Source of the DNA: Candidatus Binatia bacterium
Lineage (GTDB): Bacteria; Desulfobacterota; Binatia; UBA1149; JAJCZL01
NCBI GenBank assembly: GCA_028278325.1
Contig: JANQEO010000320.1
Coordinates: 62,001 to 126,000 of the forward strand
Length of the DNA stretch: 64,000 nucleotides
Reading direction: 5' to 3'
In this document: piece after piece, positions 23,628 through 31,592 of the stretch
Layout of the letters: each line of letters begins with the position of its first letter
Position numbering within the stretch: the stretch's first letter is position 1
Notes under the pieces: model-generated
What the model was told of the DNA's origin: nothing
The model's database searches: none
The model's input: the letters and a program-made list of their open reading frames with translations, nothing else
Position numbers and translations under genes: made by a program

Positions 23628-25976
23628 TCAGTCGTCCAGGTCTACCTCGATTCCTACATAGCCGAAGATCGGCTTGCCCGGACGCGGTCCGTGAGGGTGG
23701 CGAGAGACGATGTACTCTTCGTCGAAGACATTCTGCACGCCGGCAAGTAGTCTCACGTCATCGCTCCATTGGTAGAAGCCGGCCAGGTCTACTACGACCC
23801 GGGAGTCGGTCTCCCCGAAACGCGAGTCCGGATCGCCGGCGGCATCGATTTGAGATGTGACATTGCTTGCGCTGGTGAACGTGGAGTCCACGTAGTTCGC
23901 CACGACTTCGAATCCTGCCCGGCGGCCTTCGACTGCCGCACCGACAGTAACCTGTACCTCGGGAATGTAGGGCACCTCCGCGCCGTCGAAACCGCCCGCG
24001 AATAGTGATTCGGCGTCGGTGGAATCGACGTCGTTCTGCAGTTCAGCCTGGGTAAGCGTAAGCGCGATGAAGAAGGGGTTGTTGAAATCCCAACCGTTGG
24101 CGATGCCGGCGTCGTAGGTGCCGGCGAACTCGAGCCCGTAGGCATCGACTTCGCCGACGTTCTCGTCGTCCCCGTCACCGCTGCCGGCGCCACCGATGCT
24201 GTCGGGAACGATGAGGTCGTCGAAGGCCGTGAAGAACAGGGTCGCATCAGCCGCCAGCGCTCCGTCTCCGCGGTTGTAGCGGACCCCGAGCTCGGTGCCG
24301 ATGCTGGTTTCTTCATCCAACCCGCCGAGGATGTGCCCACGCGGGCTCGGCGGCGAGAACCCCTGGTGGACGCCACCGTAGACGATGGTCTCGGGATCGT
24401 AGTCGTAGGTGAAGCCCACGCCGCCGGCGATCATGTCGAGGCTGCCGTCCGAGGTTCCGGTGGTGCTGAAGTCCAGGTTCTCCCAGCGTAGTCCCGGCGT
24501 GATCGTCCACTTGCCGCAACTGATCTCGTCCTTGGCGAACAGCGCAAGCGCGCTGGTCTCCTGGAACCTGTTGCCCGCGCCCCCGGGTGTACCCACGAAA
24601 GCGTCTACGACGCGGCCTTCGTCGTCGGTGACGAAGAATTCATCGGTCTGGAAACGACGGATTCTGTCGGTGTGATAGCGGATACCGGCGGTGACGTCGT
24701 GGGTGCGGTCCTTGTCACCCAGCACTTTGTTGCCGACCGACTCGATGCCGTAAGAGTAGTAGTCGCGGTTGTTGTTGCGAACCCTGAACGATCCTTCCTG
24801 CTCGCCGCGCAAGACGGCCAGATGCGACATTTCCTCCGCCAGAGCCTTGGAAAGATTCAGACGGTTGGATCCTCCGTAGGACGCCTCGTCAGTCACAGTC
24901 GCGTCGTCACTCACATCGTGAAGCTTGAACCAGTTGCGGTGAAACTTGTTGTAGTAGGCCGTCGTCGTGAAGTTGAGATCTTCGGAGGCCTCGATGAAGT
25001 GGCGAAGAAAGGTTCTGGTCTGAGTGCTCTCGAAATGATCGAAGCGCGCGGCGGAATACTGGCGGAAGGGATTCGAGCTGAAATCACCTTCCGTCAGTCC
25101 GAGGTACCCTTCGTCGGCATCCTGGTCCGTGTAGCCGATCTTGAACTCGAAACGCTGGTAGGCCTCGGATTTGGGTTCCCAGGCGAGCTTGAGCATGGGT
25201 TCTATCCGTCGGAATCCGGTTTCGTCTCCGTCTCTGAAATCTTCGGTCTCGTCACGCTCCTTGAAACCGTCGGTTTCGCGATAGAAGCCCTCGATGAGAT
25301 AGCCGAAGCTCCCGGCGCCGTTCTCGATGGTGTCGCCGAAGTACAGGTGGGTGCGTGACTCGTTGTCGCTGCCTAACAGCTGTTTGGCATAGCTCGTCTT
25401 GGTAAGCGGAATCGGGGTGGAGATGTAGTTGATGACACCACCCGTCGTGTGCGGCCCATACTGTATCTGGCTCGAGCCTTTCAGGACCTCGATTGCGTGC
25501 ATGCGGCCGGTAGCCGGAGAGTAATAGGCCGAGGGTGCAGCGTAGGGCGCGGGCGCCGACAGGATGCCGTCCTCCATGATCGTTATCTTTCCGCTGCGGG
25601 CGGGGTCCACGCCGCGCAGGCTTATGTTGGGGAAGAGCCCGAAGCCGTCTTCCTCGCGCAGGTACACACCCGGCACGCGTCTCAAGACCCGGTTGACGTC
25701 GTCATAGGATTGGCCTCGGATCTCGTCGGTAGTGACTCGGCGGCCCGAGCCCGGTAGCCGCGCCGCTTCCTCGGTGCTTCCGATGATCTTTACCGTCGGC
25801 AGTTCCGTCCTCAGTTCCTCGGAGGTGACGCTTGTTGCCGGCACCGGCGTTTCGGCCTTGACCGCAAAGGCTTGCCCCGGTGTGATTAGGGCAAGCGCGA
25901 TGATGGCGATGACGCCGTAGGGGCGGGCAATGGGACAAGGGATGCGTGAAAGGGTTTCGGGGAGTTGGTTTTTCAT
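23628..25976 (-). CDS. TonB-dependent receptor, FecA-like (ferric citrate/siderophore type)
   Basis: The ATG at 25976 gives a 782-residue outer-membrane receptor with a signal peptide ending near GQAFA. A TonB-box-like LPTVKIIG follows, then a plug domain with VNRVLRRVPGVYLREEDGFG, NISLRGVDPARSGKITIMEDG and EVLKGSSQIQYGPHTTGGVINY. The barrel ends VYIVSRHPHGPRPGKPIFGYVGIEVDLDD, an ending close to FecA-like receptors. It therefore probably imports ferric citrate or a related ferric chelate. No FecR/FecI regulator is adjacent; instead a perfect Fur-like palindrome precedes it. The C-terminal aromatic residue typical of barrels is replaced by Asp-Asp. Confidence 0.92.
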   Translation of the reverse strand: MKNQLPETLSRIPCPIARPYGVIAIIALALITPGQAFAVKAETPVPATSVTSEELRTELPTVKIIGSTEEAARLPGSGRRVTTDEIRGQSYDDVNRVLRRVPGVYLREEDGFGLFPNISLRGVDPARSGKITIMEDGILSAPAPYAAPSAYYSPATGRMHAIEVLKGSSQIQYGPHTTGGVINYISTPIPLTKTSYAKQLLGSDNESRTHLYFGDTIENGAGSFGYLIEGFYRETDGFKERDETEDFRDGDETGFRRIEPMLKLAWEPKSEAYQRFEFKIGYTDQDADEGYLGLTEGDFSSNPFRQYSAARFDHFESTQTRTFLRHFIEASEDLNFTTTAYYNKFHRNWFKLHDVSDDATVTDEASYGGSNRLNLSKALAEEMSHLAVLRGEQEGSFRVRNNNRDYYSYGIESVGNKVLGDKDRTHDVTAGIRYHTDRIRRFQTDEFFVTDDEGRVVDAFVGTPGGAGNRFQETSALALFAKDEISCGKWTITPGLRWENLDFSTTGTSDGSLDMIAGGVGFTYDYDPETIVYGGVHQGFSPPSPRGHILGGLDEETSIGTELGVRYNRGDGALAADATLFFTAFDDLIVPDSIGGAGSGDGDDENVGEVDAYGLEFAGTYDAGIANGWDFNNPFFIALTLTQAELQNDVDSTDAESLFAGGFDGAEVPYIPEVQVTVGAAVEGRRAGFEVVANYVDSTFTSASNVTSQIDAAGDPDSRFGETDSRVVVDLAGFYQWSDDVRLLAGVQNVFDEEYIVSRHPHGPRPGKPIFGYVGIEVDLDD

Positions 25977-25986
25977 AGTGAGGTGT

Positions 25987-26001
25987 TGATATTGAATATC
26001 A
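25987..26001. promoter_or_regulatory. Perfect 7-1-7 Fur-box-like palindrome upstream of the receptor gene
   Basis: TGATATT-G-AATATCA is a perfect palindrome located 11 bases upstream of the receptor ATG, on the boundary with the divergent DUF938 gene. Further TAATCAAAATCAA sequence to the right suggests overlapping half-sites. On the minus strand it covers the region between TTGATT and TATCAA, a possible -35/-10 pair with 17-base spacing. Iron-dependent repression of the receptor is the natural reading. Confidence 0.75.
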
Positions 26002-26057
26002 TAATCAAAATCAAATCCCCTGCTCTCGGCCTCCTGAATCGCCGGAAAAGGTGAGTT

Positions 26058-26675
26058 ATGAAGCAGTTTTCCCAGGCTTGTGAGAACAACCGCGAGCCCA
26101 TCCTGGCAGTGCTTCTGGAGGCGTTCGCCGACCGCCGGCGGGTGCTGGAGATCGGCAGCGGCACCGGCCAGCATGCGGCTTTCTTCGCGCCGCGGATGTC
26201 CCACCTGCGCTGGCACCCCACTGATCTGGCGGAGAACCACGCCAGCATCGCCGCCTGGAGCCAAGAATCGGGAGCGGCCAACATCGAGCCCCCGGCCCTT
26301 CTCGACATCACCGCAAGGCCTTGGCCTGCAGCCCTCGTCGGCGGAGTGGATGCAGTGTTCACGGCTAACACCCTGCACATCGTGTCCTGGCCGCTGGTGG
26401 AGATGTTGGTCGAGGAAGTCGGCGCCTCGCTGGATGAGGGCGGGTTGTTCTGCGTATACGGCCCCTTCAACTACGGGGGCAGCTACACGAGCGAGAGCAA
26501 CGAGAGGTTCGATGCCTGGCTCAAGGATCGCGACGCCGCCAGCGGCATTCGCGACTTCGAGGCCGTCGACGCGCTTGCCGCCGCTCAGTCCATGGCACTT
26601 CTCAAGGACCATGCGATGCCGGCCAACAACCGCACCCTGATCTGGCGGAAAAACTCCGCCCGGGCAGCCGTCTGA
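26058..26675 (+). CDS. DUF938 SAM-dependent methyltransferase-like protein
   Basis: A 205-residue protein beginning MKQFSQACENNREPILAVL, the standard DUF938 N-terminus. Motif I is VLEIGSGTGQHAAFFA and further family motifs are WHPTDLAENHASIAAW, DAVFTANTLHIVSW and FCVYGPFNYGGSYTSESNERFDAWL. These proteins have the Rossmann methyltransferase fold; no substrate is established to my knowledge. AAAGGTGAG precedes the ATG. It is divergent from the FecA-like receptor across only 81 bases that include the Fur-like box, so iron control of this gene is possible. Confidence 0.9.
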   Translation: MKQFSQACENNREPILAVLLEAFADRRRVLEIGSGTGQHAAFFAPRMSHLRWHPTDLAENHASIAAWSQESGAANIEPPALLDITARPWPAALVGGVDAVFTANTLHIVSWPLVEMLVEEVGASLDEGGLFCVYGPFNYGGSYTSESNERFDAWLKDRDAASGIRDFEAVDALAAAQSMALLKDHAMPANNRTLIWRKNSARAAV

Positions 26676-26722
26676 ACGAGACAGTTGCGTAAGCGCGAGG
26701 CCGAGCAGGTAGGCTTGTATGA

Positions 26723-27727
26723 ATGGGACAGGCCTGCCTCATGCTCGCCGCGGCGGTGTTCGCAGCGGCCAACTGTCTGATCGTCTACCTCCACCGTGAG
26801 GGCGGTCCGGTCGGCGCCGATGTGACCGGCGCCTTGACGATGTGGAATCTCCTGGCGGCGGCGAACCTGGCGCTGCTCTGTGGCGCACTCGTCCTGCGGC
26901 GCCGCGACTGGAACGAGACCATTCTCAAGCGCATCAGGATATCGGAGTGGGCCGAGATGGCCGCACTCGGCTTGGTGACCGCCGCGGTGGTGCCCGCCCT
27001 GTTCTTTACCGCGCTGGTGCAGACTTCCGTGACCAATGTGGTGATCATCGCCTGTCTCGAAGCGCCCATCGCGTATCTGATGACATCCGTTTTCTCCGGG
27101 CGTGAGCCGCACAGCTGGCGTGTCTGTGGAAGCTTCGCCGCCTTCGCAGGCGTGGTCTTGCTCATATTCCTCCAGGGGCCGGGAGGGTCCATGTCGGCCA
27201 ACGGTGAGATACAGCTCGGCACCGGTGAGCTCATGGCCGCCTCGGCAGCCATAATGCTCGCGCTGTGCACGGTAGCCTACAATCTGCACCTCAAGCACAT
27301 TCCGATGAGCATCTACGTCGTGTCCCGCTCCGCGTTGTGCGCGCCGTTGTTCTTGATGATCGGACTGCTGCTGCACGGGCCCGCTCACCTGGTCGGGCTT
27401 GCAGCCCCCGCAGTGTGGCCGTGGGTCTCAGCCTACGCCGTCATCTTCGGTCTGGTCGGGCCCATCATCTGGATCGCCGGGCTGAAGTCGGGACACCCGG
27501 TTTCCGTCCAGATCGCCTCCACGCTGACGCCCTTGGCCGCAGTCGCGGCTTCGGTTGCGTTTCTTCAACAGCCGCCGACGACGACCCAGGCCATCGCCGG
27601 CATCGTGGTACTTATCGGCCTGTCAATAGGCTTACTGGGAACAGTGCGCGAGAGCGGTGCAGCAACACGATCGGACAGCGCGACGATGAGCGCCCTGGAC
27701 AGCGGCATCGGTTTCAAAGGCGTATAA
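26723..27727 (+). CDS. DMT/EamA family transporter
   Basis: A 334-residue protein with ten predicted membrane helices in two EamA repeats. The first contains ALFFTALVQTSVTNVVIIACLEAPIAYLMTSVF, with the paired helices typical of the family, and the second contains GPIIWIAGLKSGHPVSVQIASTLTPLAAVAASV. EamA proteins export or exchange amino acids, nucleotides and other metabolites; the substrate cannot be inferred. The start is ATG at 26723; a second ATG four bases earlier is out of frame. It stands 47 bases after the DUF938 gene on the same strand. Confidence 0.85.
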   Translation: MGQACLMLAAAVFAAANCLIVYLHREGGPVGADVTGALTMWNLLAAANLALLCGALVLRRRDWNETILKRIRISEWAEMAALGLVTAAVVPALFFTALVQTSVTNVVIIACLEAPIAYLMTSVFSGREPHSWRVCGSFAAFAGVVLLIFLQGPGGSMSANGEIQLGTGELMAASAAIMLALCTVAYNLHLKHIPMSIYVVSRSALCAPLFLMIGLLLHGPAHLVGLAAPAVWPWVSAYAVIFGLVGPIIWIAGLKSGHPVSVQIASTLTPLAAVAASVAFLQQPPTTTQAIAGIVVLIGLSIGLLGTVRESGAATRSDSATMSALDSGIGFKGV

Positions 27728-27784
27728 TACCAACAGTTGATCCGCGGTTTGAACTGACCTGTACAACGCGGATATGTAGATTCG

Positions 27785-28552
27785 ATGCCGCCGGTTTCGT
27801 TGAACGCTAGCACGCTCTTCATCACGCACCTGAGGAAACTCTCGGTCAGGCTCTTCCTTGCTGTCGCATTGATCGTGGCGCTCACCCCCGCGTCGGCGGG
27901 CGCTCTGAAGGGTCCCGAGGACGAACACTACCAGGCGACCTCGGATCGCAAGTTCGACAACGTAGAGTACTGGAAGAAAGTCTTCGACGACCCCGAGCGC
28001 GAGAAGTGGCAGCGTCCGGTCGAATTGGTAGCGGCTCTGTCTCTGGTGCCGGGCATGACGGTGGCCGACGTTGGCGCCGGAACCGGCTATTTCTCTCGTC
28101 ACCTCTCTGAGGCCGTCGGTGCATCGGGCAGCGTTCTAGCGGTCGACGTAGAGCCGAATCTCGTCTCCTACCTGCGCGGACGCGCCGAGGCCGAGGGTAC
28201 CCAGAACGTCATCCCGGTGCTGGGCTCGCGTGACAATCCGAGGCTACCGGCACACTCGGTCGATATGATCCTGATCGTCGACACTTATCACCATGTCGAC
28301 GATCGCTTTCACTATCTTCGCCGGCTCAAGCAGGCGCTGACTCCGAACGGGCGTATTGCCATCGTCGACTGGAAAAAGGGTAAGCGACCCGTGGGTCCCA
28401 AGGAAGAGTCCCACAAAGTTGCACGCGATCAGGTTGTGGGCGAGATGACCGGCGCCGGTTACGAGCTGGTCGAAGAGCCCGACATCCTTCCCCATCAGTA
28501 TTACCTGATATTTCAGCTCGGACGGTCCGCTCCCAAGAGCAAAGCCCGCTGA
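27785..28552 (+). CDS. Exported class I SAM-dependent methyltransferase-like protein
   Basis: A 255-residue protein with an N-terminal signal-like segment (LSVRLFLAVALIVALTPASAGA) followed by a short acidic linker and a methyltransferase core. Motif I is VADVGAGTGYFSRHLSEAVG, the acidic end of strand 2 is VLAVDVEP, and motif IV-like VDMILIVDTYHHVDD follows. This exported UbiE-like form is common in proteobacteria and its target is unknown. The C-terminus is basic. A standard ubiE role is unlikely because of the signal sequence. It converges with the MAPEG gene. Confidence 0.85.
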   Translation: MPPVSLNASTLFITHLRKLSVRLFLAVALIVALTPASAGALKGPEDEHYQATSDRKFDNVEYWKKVFDDPEREKWQRPVELVAALSLVPGMTVADVGAGTGYFSRHLSEAVGASGSVLAVDVEPNLVSYLRGRAEAEGTQNVIPVLGSRDNPRLPAHSVDMILIVDTYHHVDDRFHYLRRLKQALTPNGRIAIVDWKKGKRPVGPKEESHKVARDQVVGEMTGAGYELVEEPDILPHQYYLIFQLGRSAPKSKAR

Positions 28553-28574
28553 AACCTCACCGGGCCGTCGTTGG

Positions 28575-29042
28575 TCAGCTCACGTTGATCGCGATCTGTA
28601 CCACCATGCCGAGCATGCAGGCTACGCAGATCCCGTAGCAGATGGCCCGCCAGGGTTGCATGCCGCGCATGTATACGACGGTGTGGACAAGCCGTGCCGC
28701 CGTGAAAGTCCAGAAGTAGACCGCGGCGCCGAAGGCTGATGCGCCGCTGAGCACATAGATGAGGCCGATCGCGAAGAACGCCGGGATGTTCTCGAGATCG
28801 TTACGTTGAATTCTCAATGCGCGGGCGACTTCGGGTCGTTCTACCTCGCCTGCCGAAGCGCCGGCTCTGCCGAACACCCGGGCATCTTCGGGGCTGACGT
28901 ATCCCTGGGTGCTCTGCCTGCGGCTACCCGTCCAGACAGCCGAGGCGATCATCTTCAACACCAGCAATGAGGAACATAGGGCGTAGGACCGGAAAGCCGG
29001 GTTCTGTGCGAACTCTTCCATGGCGAATCTCGTGTTCACCAT
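28575..29042 (-). CDS. MAPEG family protein (microsomal glutathione S-transferase-like)
   Basis: The product from the ATG at 29042 is about 155 residues with four membrane helices. The segment VARALRIQRNDLENIPAFFAIGLIYVL matches the N-D-x-E-N-I/L-P core of MGST1/prostaglandin-E-synthase-like MAPEG members. Helix 3 contains YFWTFTAARLVHTVVYM, matching the conserved R-x-x-H-x-x-x-Y. Longer in-frame starts upstream yield only Arg-rich sequence and are rejected. It could conjugate glutathione to hydrophobic electrophiles or reduce peroxides. It is divergent from the RNase HI gene. Confidence 0.85.
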   Translation of the reverse strand: MVNTRFAMEEFAQNPAFRSYALCSSLLVLKMIASAVWTGSRRQSTQGYVSPEDARVFGRAGASAGEVERPEVARALRIQRNDLENIPAFFAIGLIYVLSGASAFGAAVYFWTFTAARLVHTVVYMRGMQPWRAICYGICVACMLGMVVQIAINVS

Positions 29043-29173
29043 AGGTCGGCCGCCGCGGCTAACGGAAGCCCGGCCCCTCGACACCCCGGGTTGCACTCGC
29101 GCCTGGCGCCGCGGTTGCGTGTATACTCTCTCGTCGATGCGTGTGGGACGTCTGGTGGCGAAGGGAGTACGCC

Positions 29174-29893
29174 GTGAGTGAAGACGCAACCGTGATCTTC
29201 AGCGACGGCGCTGCCAAGGGTAACCCGGGACCGGGAGGCTGGGGGGCGATCGTTGCCACCGCCGACGGTCGCGTGGTGGAACTGGGCGGCTACGGAGGGG
29301 AGACCACCAACAACCGCATGGAGCTTACCGCGGCGGTTCGGGCTCTCGAGCACGTCGACGAGGAGTGCGACTGCATCATCTACACGGACTCCAGCTATCT
29401 CATCCAAGGCATGACGGCCTGGATGAAGGGCTGGAAAAAGAGAGGCTGGAGAACATCTTCAGGCGATGCCGTGCTGAACCGGGATCTTTGGGAGCGTCTC
29501 GATGAGCTGCAAGAGGCACGCAGTGGCTCGATCGAATGGCGACATGTGCGCGGTCATGCGGGCGTAGCCGGCAACGAACGCGCCGATGCTATTGCGGCTT
29601 CGTTCCCCGAAGGCACTGACGCTGACCTCTACGACGGTCCGCGCGGAGACTACGGGATTCCTCTCGAAGACCTCAGTGAGACCACACCGCCGCCGTCGAA
29701 GGGCTCGAAACGGCGCGGGCGAGCATACAGCTATTTGAGTGTCGTCGGCGGTAGTCCGATGCGCCACCGCACCTGGGCGGAATGCGAGAAGCGTGTCAGC
29801 GGACAGCCCGGCGCGCGCTACAAGAAGGCCATGTCTGCCGACGAAGAATCAGAGATCCTCTCTGCCTGGGGTTACTCGACCGACGACGTGTGA
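29174..29893 (+). CDS. Ribonuclease HI with C-terminal viroplasmin/RNase H1-N-like domain
   Basis: The 239-residue protein starts at a GTG with AGGGAG upstream. The RNase H catalytic set is visible: Asp11 (FSDGAAKGNPGPGGWG), Glu50 (NNRMELTAA), Asp72 (YTDSSYLIQGM) and Asp138 (NERADAIA), with His128 in RGHAG. After a Pro/Lys-rich linker, residues 183-233 resemble the viroplasmin or RNase H1 hybrid-binding domain: YSYLSVVGGSP, then RTWAECEKRVSGQPGARYKK and an EILSAWGY end. In eukaryotic RNase H1 that domain is at the N-terminus. The enzyme should degrade RNA in RNA-DNA hybrids. Confidence 0.88.
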   Translation: MSEDATVIFSDGAAKGNPGPGGWGAIVATADGRVVELGGYGGETTNNRMELTAAVRALEHVDEECDCIIYTDSSYLIQGMTAWMKGWKKRGWRTSSGDAVLNRDLWERLDELQEARSGSIEWRHVRGHAGVAGNERADAIAASFPEGTDADLYDGPRGDYGIPLEDLSETTPPPSKGSKRRGRAYSYLSVVGGSPMRHRTWAECEKRVSGQPGARYKKAMSADEESEILSAWGYSTDDV

Positions 29894-29912
29894 TCGGACT
29901 CTCGCCCGTCGC

Positions 29913-31454
29913 TCAGACGATCCGCGATTCGCGGCCCGTCCAGTAACGCTCCTTGAGTATGCGCTTGTAGAGCTTGCCCGTGGGATGTCGCGGCAGCTCG
30001 GCCTCGAAGTCCACGCTGCGCGGGCACTTGATCTTGGAAAGCCGCTCCTTGCAGAACTCGATCAGTTCTTCGGCCAACTCCGGGCCGGCCTCGGACATGT
30101 CGACAGGTTGCACTACGGCTTTGACCTCTTCGCCGAAGTCTTCGTTGGGAACTCCGAAGACGGCAACGTCGGACACCTTGGGATGGGTGATGAGCAGATT
30201 CTCCGTTTCCTGCGGGTATACGTTGACACCGCCGGAGATGATCATGTTCGCCTTGCGGTCGGTGAGATAGAGGAATCCCTCTTCGTCGACGTAGCCTATG
30301 TCTCCCAGAGTCGACCAGCCTTTGGCGTTGTGAGCTCCCGAGGTCTTGTCGGGATCGTTGTGGTATTCGAACTGTCCGCCGCCGCCGAAATAGATCGTGC
30401 CGGGTTCCCCGGGCGGCAGTTCGCCGCCGTCGTCGTCGAGGATGTGGATCTCGCCGCTCAGCGCCTTGCCTACCGAACCCTTGTGCGCCAGCCACTCCTC
30501 CGAGTTCACCGAGGTGAAGCCGTTGCCCTCGGTGCCGGCGTAGTACTCGTAGATGACCGGGCCCCACCACTCGATCATCTGCTCCTTGACCGGGATGGGG
30601 CAGGGAGCGGCGGCATGGATGGCAACCTGAAGGCTCGACAGGTCGTACTGCTTGCGCATCTCCTCAGGCAGCTTGAGCATGCGCACGAACATCGTCGGCA
30701 CCCATTGGCTATGCGTGACCTTGTACTTGTCGATGAGCGTCAGTGCGCCCTCCGGATCGAAGTTCTCCATGACGATGCAGGTGCCGCCGAGACGCTGGAA
30801 GGCGATGTTGAAACGCAGAGGCGCGGCGTGATAGAGCGGCGCAGGCGACAGGTATACCGAATCAGGTCCGGCTCCGTAGAGAGCGGTCACCAGCATCAAT
30901 AGCGGCGGCGGCGTGCCCGCCGGCGCCCCGGGAAGCGGTGGTCTCACGCCCTTGGGACGGCCCGTGGTGCCTGACGAATAGAGCATGTCGGAGCCCTCCC
31001 TCTCGTCGTCGATGGGTTCGGCGGGTTGGGCGTCGCGCGCCTTCTCGTAGGAGTCGTATCCGTCGATGGTCCCGTTGACCATCATCCTGGTGGCTACGGC
31101 GCCGACGTCACCGCGGAGTTCGGCGGCTACCTCCTGCTTGGCCTTGGAGGTAACAAACAGCTTGGCGCCGCAGTCGGCGATGATGTAGGAAGCCTCGGGC
31201 GCCGTCAGCCTCGAGCTTATGCATGTGTAGTAGAGCCCGGCCCTCTGTGCCGCCCACACGATTTCGAAGAACCTGGCATTGTTCTCCATCATCATCGCTA
31301 TGCAGTCGCCTTCCTTCAGCCCCAGGCTCCTGAACAGCTGGGCGGTGCGGTTCGAGCGGTCGTTGAGTTGCTGGAAGGTGACGACCTCGCCCGACTCGGC
31401 CATTATGTATGCGGGCTTGTCGGGGGTACTTTCTGCATGGACCTGCGGGTACAT
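29913..31454 (-). CDS. AMP-dependent acyl-CoA synthetase/ligase
   Basis: The ATG at 31454 is preceded by a strong Shine-Dalgarno AGGAGG; the product is 513 residues. The adenylate-forming P-loop is YSSGTTGRPKGV (159-170); A5 is YYAGTEG; A7 is LGDIGYVDEEGFLYLTDRKANMIISGG; and the A10 lysine is in PTGKLYKRILKERYW. The family activates a carboxylic acid to acyl-AMP and then acyl-CoA. A proline-rich insertion after the P-loop is unusual. It is probably a fatty-acid or aromatic-acid ligase feeding beta-oxidation, but specificity is undetermined. A TATAAT promoter lies 38 bases upstream. Confidence 0.9.
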   Translation of the reverse strand: MYPQVHAESTPDKPAYIMAESGEVVTFQQLNDRSNRTAQLFRSLGLKEGDCIAMMMENNARFFEIVWAAQRAGLYYTCISSRLTAPEASYIIADCGAKLFVTSKAKQEVAAELRGDVGAVATRMMVNGTIDGYDSYEKARDAQPAEPIDDEREGSDMLYSSGTTGRPKGVRPPLPGAPAGTPPPLLMLVTALYGAGPDSVYLSPAPLYHAAPLRFNIAFQRLGGTCIVMENFDPEGALTLIDKYKVTHSQWVPTMFVRMLKLPEEMRKQYDLSSLQVAIHAAAPCPIPVKEQMIEWWGPVIYEYYAGTEGNGFTSVNSEEWLAHKGSVGKALSGEIHILDDDGGELPPGEPGTIYFGGGGQFEYHNDPDKTSGAHNAKGWSTLGDIGYVDEEGFLYLTDRKANMIISGGVNVYPQETENLLITHPKVSDVAVFGVPNEDFGEEVKAVVQPVDMSEAGPELAEELIEFCKERLSKIKCPRSVDFEAELPRHPTGKLYKRILKERYWTGRESRIV

Positions 31455-31491
31455 CGATTCTCCTCCTGGTGGCCGGCGAAACGGCGCGGCG

Positions 31492-31520
31492 ATTATAGAC
31501 AGCCGCCCTCCCTCTACAAA
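31492..31520 (-). promoter_or_regulatory. Promoter of the acyl-CoA synthetase gene
   Basis: On the minus strand a perfect -10 TATAAT (31492-31497) is preceded after 17 bases by TTTGTA (31515-31520), a weak -35. The start codon lies 37 bases downstream, with AGGAGGAG as ribosome-binding site. It is one of few consensus-like -10 boxes in this GC-rich window. Confidence 0.55.
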
Positions 31521-31592
31521 GGCGGGGGCGAAGTTCGGTCGCCACACCGCCCGCGGTCCGCTCATGCCCACTTGGGAACTGGTCGATAACCG

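Noticed and set aside
29739..30902. Plus-strand frame of 387 codons
   Set aside because: It lies opposite the acyl-CoA synthetase, whose motifs and ribosome-binding site are clear.
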